From Verrucomicrobiota bacterium (GTDB lineage Bacteria > Verrucomicrobiota > Verrucomicrobiia > Opitutales > Seribacteraceae): DNA of 5,863 nt. A model generated the notes under the pieces. That model saw only the letters and a list, made by a program, of their open reading frames with translations. It searched no databases and was not told where the DNA came from. The position numbers and the translations under genes are program-made. The DNA is taken from NCBI GenBank assembly GCA_030830145.1, contig JAURNO010000528.1, positions 1 to 5,863 on the forward strand, given 5' to 3'. Shown one piece after another: positions 1-5,359 of the stretch; position 1 is the stretch's first letter; the number at the start of each line of letters is the position of its first letter.

Positions 1-62
1 CGAACGGATTGGAAGACCCTTTTTACGATCCTTCGCAATACGAATACGATCCCTACGACTAA
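1..62 (+). CDS. C-terminal end of an unidentified upstream protein (partial)
   Basis: An open frame enters from the left edge, read from base 3, and stops at TAA 60-62. It ends in an acidic, tyrosine-rich tail (...DPFYDPSQYEYDPYD). The strong intrinsic terminator about 45 bp downstream supports this being the true end of a transcribed gene. The 19 visible residues give no clue to function; Tyr/Asp-rich tails like this are typically disordered. The start and family lie outside the window. Confidence 0.6.
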   Translation, partial: NGLEDPFYDPSQYEYDPYD

Positions 63-107
63 ATATTCCCTCCTGTCTTTGCGTATCCCCCATGGCAACG
101 ACGAAGT

Positions 108-151
108 AAAACGGATCCAGTATTTTTTTTGATTGCTTGGGTCCGTTTTTT
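108..151 (+). terminator. Rho-independent terminator of the upstream gene
   Basis: AAAACGGATCC (108-118) pairs with GGGTCCGTTTT (139-149). This makes an 11-bp stem with one G-U wobble around a 20-nt T-rich loop, followed by a run of six T (146-151). It sits 46 bp after the stop codon at 62, as expected for an intrinsic terminator. The T-run ends only 17 nt before the next start codon, so any separate promoter for the CD225 gene must lie on or upstream of the hairpin. The stem also begins with A4, so it may act weakly in the other direction. Confidence 0.75.
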
Positions 152-168
152 AATTGCTTAATCGATCA

Positions 169-465
169 ATGGATCAACAAGTCACAAGCCAACTTCCACC
201 TAAGCCGGACAATTGTTTGGTTTGGGCAATTCTGACCACTGTTTGTTGCGGATGCATGCCCTTCGGTGTGGTGGCAATTGTATTTGCCGCTCAGGTCGAT
301 GGGAAGTATGCCGCTGGTGATTATCACGGAGCGGTCGATTCCGCGAACAAGGCCAAGACTTGGTGTTGGGTCTCCTTTGGAATAGGTCTGGTTGGTTGGA
401 TTGCTTATGCCATTCTTCAAGTGGTTGTATTTTCCGCGGTTCAATCCAACCAATATTATTATTGA
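169..465 (+). CDS. CD225/dispanin family small membrane protein
   Basis: A 98-residue protein of the CD225 (IFITM-like, Pfam CD225) family. After a short polar N-terminus comes a hydrophobic segment (about residues 16-41) with the cysteine cluster CCGC (26-29). Next is the family's conserved polar loop, QVDGKYAAGDYHGAVDSANK (42-61), with the A-K-T-W junction (62-65), and then a second hydrophobic helix (about 66-91). In animal IFITM proteins this fold is palmitoylated and changes membrane stiffness and fusion; the bacterial function is not established. ATG at 169 is preferred to the in-frame TTG at 154 because it is a standard start and still leaves a full domain. No Shine-Dalgarno is visible. 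The DUF2752 gene begins 15 bp downstream, implying one transcript. Family is secure; function is unknown. Confidence 0.9.
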   Translation: MDQQVTSQLPPKPDNCLVWAILTTVCCGCMPFGVVAIVFAAQVDGKYAAGDYHGAVDSANKAKTWCWVSFGIGLVGWIAYAILQVVVFSAVQSNQYYY

Positions 466-480
466 TTGTAACTGTTTCCC

Positions 481-903
481 GTGACTTTGCTTACTAAAGC
501 GAAATCCCCCCGGTTGTTTTGGCTCCTCTTTGTCGGCGTTGCCTTTTTGGCCCTTTTTTTGTTGTGGAAATTTGATCCCGCGACGGCTGGTTTCTTTCCG
601 CCCTGCATCTTTTACGAAGTAACCGATTTGTATTGTCCCGGGTGCGGTGCGACCAGGGCGTGTGATGCATTGGTTGCCGGTGAGATCAACCAAGCCTTCG
701 GGTACAATCCACTTTTCATCGTTTGCTTTCCCTTTGTGATCTTTTTTTTGATACGTTCGCTTTGGAGTGGAGTCGTCAAAAACGAGAAGTTCGAGATACA
801 CCACCGGTTTTCAAAATACATATTGGTTTTCGCCATCGTCGTCGTAGCCTTTGGGGTGGTTCGAAACCTGCCCTTCGATGGGCTTTTGTGGATGACACCC
901 TGA
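481..903 (+). CDS. DUF2752 family membrane protein
   Basis: A 140-residue protein starting at GTG 481. It carries the DUF2752 hallmark: FPPCIFYEVTDLYCPGCGAT begins at residue 39, with Cys42, Cys52 and Cys55 (CPGCGATRA), followed by a GYNPL motif (74-78). Three hydrophobic helices are visible at about 11-29, 77-95 and 112-128, which places it in the cytoplasmic membrane. The conserved cysteines could bind metal or form a disulfide, but no activity is known. It lies 15 bp after the CD225 gene and has no own promoter or Shine-Dalgarno that I can see, so co-expression with CD225 is likely. The two families are, to my knowledge, frequent neighbours in bacteria. The start is uncertain: GTG has no supporting ribosome site, but a later start would remove the first helix. 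Confidence 0.88.
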   Translation: MTLLTKAKSPRLFWLLFVGVAFLALFLLWKFDPATAGFFPPCIFYEVTDLYCPGCGATRACDALVAGEINQAFGYNPLFIVCFPFVIFFLIRSLWSGVVKNEKFEIHHRFSKYILVFAIVVVAFGVVRNLPFDGLLWMTP

Positions 904-928
904 TGGTTTTTTCTTTGGCCGCTTCTTT

Positions 929-951
929 TTGACATATTAATCTATTGTCAA
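929..951. promoter_or_regulatory. TTGACA/TGTCAA dyad upstream of the MORN lipoprotein gene
   Basis: TTGACA (929-934) and its exact reverse complement TGTCAA (946-951) flank an 11-bp AT-rich spacer in the 76-bp gap between the DUF2752 and lipoprotein genes, 29 bp before the ATG at 980. TTGACA is also the consensus -35 hexamer, but the hexamer 17 bp downstream (GCTTAC, 952-957) is a poor -10. It may be an operator, a promoter element, or chance. Confidence 0.3.
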
Positions 952-979
952 GCTTACGCTCCTCTTTCTTAATGAGTGA

Positions 980-1990
980 ATGAGTATGCGTAATTCATTT
1001 CCAATCTTTCTTCTCCTTGTTTTTTTATGGTCGTGCGGAGACGATCAAAATTCCCCGGAAAATACCGGAACCGCCGACATCCAATCCGAAGGGGTTCCCG
1101 TGCAAAAAGGACCGAGTGCCCCAGTCCTGCCCAAGCCTCCTTCGCCAACCAAAAAATGGACGGGCAATACTTTCCAGTACCCCCAAGTTTTCACCGAAAG
1201 CTTTGAGATCGTGGAAGTTGCCCGCCAAGTTCCTGCAGGTGCAGACCCCGATTATTCGGTTAAGAGAGATGCCTCCGACCCGGGTACCGACCCCGTTGAG
1301 TTCTTTCGATTGCTCAAAAAAGAAGACGGCATGCCATATTCGGGCGAGATTCTCAGACATTTCCTTTCGGGAAAGCTTGAACATTATTCGAAATACCGGG
1401 ACGGATTTCGAGTGGGGAAGGCTTATTGGTGGGATGAAAACGGTCTTTCCATCAAGGCAATCCCGGGCCGTTTTGATAGTCCGGAACCCTCCAACCCTTA
1501 TGAGGTCTATTCCAAATTACTTGGATCCATCGACGTTTCGCAAAGCGAAGCTTTTATTTTCAGCGGGACCCAACGTGATTGGAAGGAGTGGGCTTGGGAA
1601 ACGACCGAAATCGGATCTGACCAGCTTTACAAATACCAACGCGAAACTGGATTGCATTTAAATGGCCAGGTCCGGCTGTTTTCCGAAGAAGGCGCTCTGA
1701 AATCCATACTGACCTACGAGAACGGCTTTCTTGAAGGAGAGAAGAAGGATTACCACGAAAGTGGAGTTCAATCCATTCTTTGCGAGTTCAAGGCGGGTGT
1801 GAAAGACGGCAAGGAAACTTGGTGGTCCGAAAGCGGGTTCAAGACTATGGAGGCCCATCACAAAGCGGGCAAACTCGATGGACTGAACACCACTTGGGAC
1901 AATGAAGGCAAGATCCTTTCTCAACTCCGCTACGAAAACGGCGAAGCGGTCGAGAGATTGGTGGAAAATGGCGTTGCCGTTCAGCCCTGA
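980..1990 (+). CDS. YwqK-like MORN-repeat lipoprotein
   Basis: A 336-residue predicted lipoprotein. A hydrophobic signal (residues 7-17) ends at LWSC (16-19), with Cys19 as the lipidation site; Trp at -2 is unusual for a lipobox. A proline-rich linker follows (about 36-58). The body contains MORN_2/YwqK-type repeats with exact 24-residue spacing: one copy from Gly122 leading into a degenerate one at Gly146, then four at Gly229, Gly253, Gly277 and Gly301. About 60-80 non-repeat residues (about 165-228) separate the two blocks. Such repeats form beta-hairpin ladders. Proteins like this are often labelled 'YwqK toxin-antitoxin antitoxin', but the lipoprotein signal and the lack of a toxin gene here argue against that. 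An envelope-surface role is inferred. ATG 980 overlaps the stop of a 3-codon ORF (972-983); ATG 986 is a possible alternative start. The gene is 33 bp upstream of the secreted DUF4440-like gene. Confidence 0.85.
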   Translation: MSMRNSFPIFLLLVFLWSCGDDQNSPENTGTADIQSEGVPVQKGPSAPVLPKPPSPTKKWTGNTFQYPQVFTESFEIVEVARQVPAGADPDYSVKRDASDPGTDPVEFFRLLKKEDGMPYSGEILRHFLSGKLEHYSKYRDGFRVGKAYWWDENGLSIKAIPGRFDSPEPSNPYEVYSKLLGSIDVSQSEAFIFSGTQRDWKEWAWETTEIGSDQLYKYQRETGLHLNGQVRLFSEEGALKSILTYENGFLEGEKKDYHESGVQSILCEFKAGVKDGKETWWSESGFKTMEAHHKAGKLDGLNTTWDNEGKILSQLRYENGEAVERLVENGVAVQP

Positions 1991-2023
1991 TCCATTTTCA
2001 GTTAACTCTCCAAGCAAGTTGGA

Positions 2024-2545
2024 ATGAGAATCGATAGACTGTTTCGGTGTCTTTTACTTCTGGGTTTCTCCCCGTTCCTCCATGGGCAAGACTTGACCCG
2101 GGAACTCGACGAATATTGGGCACGGGTATCAAGCGCGGTCAAGACCGGCAATCTCGAAGCCTATCGAGCCACCTGTCATCCCGATGGCATATTGGTCAGC
2201 GGCAAAGGAGGGACATCCGAGCTGCTCAGCGAGGCTTTGGTCCGATGGGGTAAAGAATTTGCCGATACCAAAGCTGGCAAAATGAAGGCTCAAGTCGAAT
2301 TTCGCTTCTCGGACCGGAAAATGGGAAAGAATAGCGTTCACGAAACGGGGATTTTTCTCTACTCCAGCCAAAAAAAAGGAGAGGAATGGAAGGAGGAGTA
2401 CGTTCATTTCGAAGCCCTTCTCATCAAACAAAAAGGAAAATGGAAGATCTTGATGGAATTTCAAAAGTCTGCTGCTTCCGAAGCCGTTTGCCGGTTTCTC
2501 ACCTGCTGCTCGGTTTTTTGTCATTTTTTTTACTTCTTTAACTAA
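2024..2545 (+). CDS. Secreted SnoaL/DUF4440-like protein with an odd C-terminal tail
   Basis: A 173-residue protein with an N-terminal signal peptide (MRIDRLFRCLLLLGFSPFLHG, cleavage near residue 21-22). A region of about 130 residues follows that resembles the NTF2/SnoaL-like DUF4440 fold: an opening helix (LDEYWARVSSAVKTGNLEAY) and closing strands (YVHFEALLIKQKGKWKILME, 126-145). Proteins of this fold include small-molecule isomerases and many secreted proteins of unknown role; no catalytic set can be assigned here. From residue 155 the protein turns into a Cys/Phe-rich tail (VCRFLTCCSVFCHFFYFFN) unlike the charged body. This suggests a recent stop-codon loss, a frameshift near 2480, or a sequencing indel. 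It starts 33 bp after the lipoprotein gene and is probably co-transcribed with it. Family call is moderate. Confidence 0.7.
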   Translation: MRIDRLFRCLLLLGFSPFLHGQDLTRELDEYWARVSSAVKTGNLEAYRATCHPDGILVSGKGGTSELLSEALVRWGKEFADTKAGKMKAQVEFRFSDRKMGKNSVHETGIFLYSSQKKGEEWKEEYVHFEALLIKQKGKWKILMEFQKSAASEAVCRFLTCCSVFCHFFYFFN

Positions 2546-2598
2546 CAGGACCCTTTCATTCTGTTTTGCTACTCAAAACCTTTTACGGGGTTGAATAG

Positions 2599-2759
2599 CT
2601 AACTCTCCTTACTTGGCGTACTTTTATGACTTAAAGTCGTTGAGACACCACAGTAAATAATGACGAGCATCCCTACCGGGTTTGGGTGGCCGCAATGCGG
2701 GCAGGTTAGGGCCTCTTGGCTTACGGCGCCGTTGCATATGGGCATTTAAAGAGAGGCAT
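2599..2759 (-). pseudogene. Small zinc-ribbon protein, split by a single-base frameshift
   Basis: Reading the minus strand from ATG 2759-2757 gives MPLFKCPY (down to 2736) and then leaves the family pattern. A shift of one base at 2736 gives CNGAVSQEALTCPHCGHP and continues to a TAG at 2601-2599. Joined, these read CPYC-x10-CPHC, the two CxxC knuckles of the small 'CPxCG...A..CPHCG' zinc-ribbon family, with the second half in exact register if one T is restored after TAT. The product would be about 54 residues, with a short hydrophobic stretch (VGMLVIIYCGV) after the ribbon. The start follows a purine-rich AGAAAGAAAAGA. It could be a decayed gene or an assembly/sequencing deletion. Function is unknown beyond probable zinc binding. 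Confidence 0.6.
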
Positions 2760-2872
2760 TGTCTTTTCTTTCTACTGCGTTGCCTCAAATCTTGGCAAGT
2801 TCCGAAACCTATCGTTTCCTTTCGCCATACGGAGCCTATTCTTGTTTGTGGACGAGGGCATTTACTTATTGA

Positions 2873-2901
2873 TTGAACCAAGGTCGCGTCCCTAAGATAA
2901 T
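2873..2901 (+). promoter_or_regulatory. Sigma70-like promoter of the transporter gene
   Basis: TTGAAC (2873-2878) and GATAAT (2896-2901) are separated by exactly 17 bp. The hexamers match the sigma70 consensus at 4/6 and 5/6 positions. Transcription would begin near 2908, leaving a leader of about 20 nt before ATG 2927. This also argues against the in-frame TTG at 2873 as the start codon, because it lies inside the -35 box. Confidence 0.5.
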
Positions 2902-2926
2902 TGAAAAGTCCGTAATCTTTGTCCTT

Positions 2927-4234
2927 ATGAATTCTTCGCTCGTCGTCCGTTTTTGCATCATGATGTTCCTCCAGTTTTTTATCTGGGGGGTTTGGTACGT
3001 TCCCATGTGGAAGTACTTGGCGAATATCGATGGGGCCGGGGATTGGACTCTTTGGGGTTTTCTTACGCCCGTTGGGCTTGCCTATGCTTCGACTGGTATT
3101 GCTGCGATGGTTTCACCTTTTATCGTCGGGATGATCGCGGACCGCTTCTTCCCCACTCAGATCGTGGTGGGAGTTCTGCATTTATTGGGGGCTCTTTTTC
3201 TCTACCTGACTTCCCAGGCCGCCCACTTCAATGATTTCTTCCTTTGGTTGTTGCTTCATCTCATATGTTACATGCCGACCTTGGCCTTGGTTAATTCCCT
3301 GCTCTTTCAGAATGTCGAAAACCCGGAAAAAGACGCCCCTCCCGTTCGAACTTTGGGCACGATCGGCTGGATCGCATCAGGGATTCTGGTGGGCGGCGGT
3401 TTTCTTGTTTCAGGGGAATTCGTTTGGCAACTCCCGGCGTTCCTGGGGGGGGAGGCCGCCCCCACGGGTGATTCCGTAGTCGATCTTGGCTCCACGACCT
3501 GGCCCTACGTATTCGGCGTAATCGCATCTGCGGTTCTAGGTCTCTTTGCATTTTCTTTACCCCACACGCCGCCCAGGCTTAAGGGAAAAGACGTTTCGGT
3601 TGGAGACGTACTTGGTCTCAAGGCCATACGCTTGATGAAGGATCGCTCCTTCGCGGTCTTTATCGTTTGCTCTTTGCTTATATGCATCCCGCTTTCCTTC
3701 TATTTCCAGTCGACCAACCTCTTTCTGGGGTATTGCAAGATCGACAACTCCGAGGGGGTAATGGCCCTGGGCCAGGTCTCGGAGATTTTCTTCCTTCTGC
3801 TGGTGCCTTTCTTTTTCAGAAAGTATGGAGTCCGCATGATTCTTTCGATCGGCATGCTCTTTTGGGTTTTGCGCTACCTCCTCTTCGCCAATGCGGGACC
3901 CGATGCACAAGCCCTCGCTTTCCTCGGTGTTCTTTTTCATGGCATATGCTATGATTTCTTCTTCTTTGCCGGACAGCTCTACGTCGACAAACGGGCTCCC
4001 GATGACATACGCTCGGCCGCTCAAGGATTCATCGCCTTCGTGACTTTGGGAGTAGGCCTGTTTATCGGTGGCCTGCTGAACGGCTGGTGGGTCTTGGGGC
4101 ACAAGCTCGAGGACGGCTCGATCGATTGGCCTGCGGTCTGGTACTTCCCCGCCATCATGGCCGGAGTCGTGCTTGTCATTTTCCTTCTGTCCTTTAAGGA
4201 GAAAGACAATGCAACGCAGGAGGCGACCGCTTAG
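2927..4234 (+). CDS. MFS transporter, nucleoside:H+ symporter (NHS) family
   Basis: A 435-residue, very hydrophobic protein with about 12 membrane helices. It matches the Nuc_H_symport (NupG/XapB-like) MFS family: an N-terminal MMFLQFFIWGVWYVPMWKYL (12-31), SPFIVGMIADRFF (63-75), PTLALVNSLLFQN (117-129), Arg141 in VRTLGTIGW, and a C-terminal HGICYDFFFFAGQLYVDKRA (358-377). E. coli NupG and XapB import nucleosides by proton symport. Members in environmental bacteria often carry unassigned substrates, so the substrate here is open. ATG 2927 is chosen because homologues begin just before MMFLQFF and because the promoter overlaps the upstream TTG; no Shine-Dalgarno is seen. A G8 tract (3445-3452) lies in a periplasmic-type loop (residues about 170-190). 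The gene ends 3 bp from the stop of the convergent enolase-superfamily gene. Confidence 0.92.
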   Translation: MNSSLVVRFCIMMFLQFFIWGVWYVPMWKYLANIDGAGDWTLWGFLTPVGLAYASTGIAAMVSPFIVGMIADRFFPTQIVVGVLHLLGALFLYLTSQAAHFNDFFLWLLLHLICYMPTLALVNSLLFQNVENPEKDAPPVRTLGTIGWIASGILVGGGFLVSGEFVWQLPAFLGGEAAPTGDSVVDLGSTTWPYVFGVIASAVLGLFAFSLPHTPPRLKGKDVSVGDVLGLKAIRLMKDRSFAVFIVCSLLICIPLSFYFQSTNLFLGYCKIDNSEGVMALGQVSEIFFLLLVPFFFRKYGVRMILSIGMLFWVLRYLLFANAGPDAQALAFLGVLFHGICYDFFFFAGQLYVDKRAPDDIRSAAQGFIAFVTLGVGLFIGGLLNGWWVLGHKLEDGSIDWPAVWYFPAIMAGVVLVIFLLSFKEKDNATQEATA

Positions 4235-4237
4235 TTC

Positions 4238-5344
4238 TTAGCTGATTACCAACGCCGGTTCGCCCGCAAGGATATCCTCCATCGGCTCAATCCCAAGTCC
4301 CGGCGTCCGCGGGGCCGCCAAACGACCGTTCTTGCGTTGGGGCGCTCCATGGGCGATGGAACGGGTCACGTAGCTGTTGAAATCGGTCGAGGTAAAGAGA
4401 TATTCCGTCGGTGTGCTGTGTGCCAAGTGGGCGATGGCAGCTGTTACGACGTCTCCGCCCCAGGTGTCCTCCAAAGTCATTACGAGTCCTAAGGATACAC
4501 ATAGATCGCGGGCTTGGCGGGCCCGTGTCAATCCTCCGAACTTGCTGATCTTGATGTTCACCACGTCCATCGCGAGGTCCTGTTCGCCCCGGAGAATCTC
4601 GGGTATTCCATCAATCGATTCGTCCATTACGAAGGGCAGGTCGGTATGGCGGCGTACGGACAGGCAGTCCTCGTAGCGTAAGCAGGGTTGCTCGATATAG
4701 ACATCGACGTCCTTGACCGCGCCCACGACGCGCATGGCCTCGTGCTTGAGCCAGCCGGTGTTTGCATCCGCGACCAATTTGTCCCCCGGTTCAAGAACTT
4801 CGGCCACTTGGCGGATGCGCTCGATATCGACATCCGGATCGCCTCCGACCTTTAATTGAAAGCGGCGGTATCCCTCCTCCCGGTAGCCGGTCACGTTCTT
4901 GGCCATCTCCTCGGGGCTCTGTTGGGAAATCGCGCGGTAAAGAACGAAGTCTTCCCCGTAGGTGCCTCCTAATAGATCGCTCACCGGCAGGTTTGCCGTC
5001 TTGCCCAAAATATCCCAGCACGCCACGTCGACGGGAGCCTTGACATAAGGATGTCCCTTCATGGCCTTGTCCATAATTTGGTTGAGCTTGCCCAACTGGG
5101 TCGGGTCTTCTCCGATGAGGGCAGGGGCCAATTCGGATAGCCCGGCCCGCACCCCCTTGGCATAGGAAGGCAGATAGACCGGCCCGAGTGGGCAGGCTTC
5201 TCCGTATCCGGTGATTCCCGCATCGGTTTCCACGCGCACCAAGGTGCTGTCGAATACGTCGACGGATTTACCGCCCGACCATTTGTAGTTTCCCTCGTGG
5301 AGGGGCAAATCGACCTGCCAAGCCGTGATCTTGGTAATTTTCAT
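4238..5344 (-). CDS. Enolase-superfamily enzyme, probable cis-3-hydroxy-L-proline dehydratase
   Basis: A 368-residue member of the mandelate racemase/muconate lactonizing subgroup. An N-terminal capping domain (1-125) includes [20 protein letters not shown], followed by an alpha/beta barrel. The active site appears complete: Lys165 (FQLK), metal ligands Asp193 (VADANTGW), Glu218 (YIEQP) and Asp241 (VMDES), and the second catalytic Lys265 ([10 protein letters not shown]). Spacings agree with those of muconate lactonizing enzyme. The first Lys of the usual KxK is Gln163. [18 protein letters not shown] (291-308) forms the barrel end. The GEACP...YLPSY and GHPYVK segments resemble cis-3-hydroxy-L-proline dehydratases, which form delta1-pyrroline-2-carboxylate; hydroxyproline-betaine epimerase or another acid-sugar-type activity is possible. 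ATG 5344 is preferred to TTG 5356, because MKITKI is the usual family start. It lies 15 bp after the DapA-like gene, in one operon. Confidence 0.88.
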   Translation of the reverse strand: MKITKITAWQVDLPLHEGNYKWSGGKSVDVFDSTLVRVETDAGITGYGEACPLGPVYLPSYAKGVRAGLSELAPALIGEDPTQLGKLNQIMDKAMKGHPYVKAPVDVACWDILGKTANLPVSDLLGGTYGEDFVLYRAISQQSPEEMAKNVTGYREEGYRRFQLKVGGDPDVDIERIRQVAEVLEPGDKLVADANTGWLKHEAMRVVGAVKDVDVYIEQPCLRYEDCLSVRRHTDLPFVMDESIDGIPEILRGEQDLAMDVVNIKISKFGGLTRARQARDLCVSLGLVMTLEDTWGGDVVTAAIAHLAHSTPTEYLFTSTDFNSYVTRSIAHGAPQRKNGRLAAPRTPGLGIEPMEDILAGEPALVIS

Positions 5345-5359
5345 GGAATTTCGCAAAAG

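Larger units (their letters stand above)
2546..2926. other. 381-bp gap without an intact gene
   Basis: The gap contains the disrupted zinc-ribbon gene on the minus strand (2599-2759). Upstream of that gene is a small dyad, TTGCC (2780-2784) with GGCAA (2794-2798). The promoter of the transporter gene lies at 2873-2901. The stretch 2546-2598 shows only a weak AACC/GGTT hairpin and no convincing terminator. No RNA gene is recognisable. Confidence 0.6.

Noticed and set aside
166..804. A 212-codon open frame on the minus strand across the CD225 and DUF2752 genes
   Set aside because: It is antisense to two recognisable families, its product has no domain or hydrophobic pattern, and it spans their junction; it is a shadow frame.
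972..983. Three-codon ORF (ATG AGT GAA TGA) overlapping the lipoprotein ATG
   Set aside because: Too short to interpret and with no ribosome site; a regulatory leader cannot be distinguished from chance.
1017..1661. A 214-codon second-frame open reading frame inside the MORN lipoprotein gene
   Set aside because: The lipoprotein frame has a signal, lipobox and regular repeats; the overlapping frame lacks any of these.
2484..2535. A possible terminator in the T-rich end of the DUF4440-like gene
   Set aside because: The only stem (GAAGCC with GGTTTC) is not followed directly by a T-run, and the later T-runs have no adequate stem before them.
2624..2881. An 85-codon minus-strand open frame in the 2546-2926 gap
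   Set aside because: Its translation is basic, low in structure and matches nothing. The zinc-ribbon motif lies in the two other frames of the same strand, so this is the third, non-coding frame.
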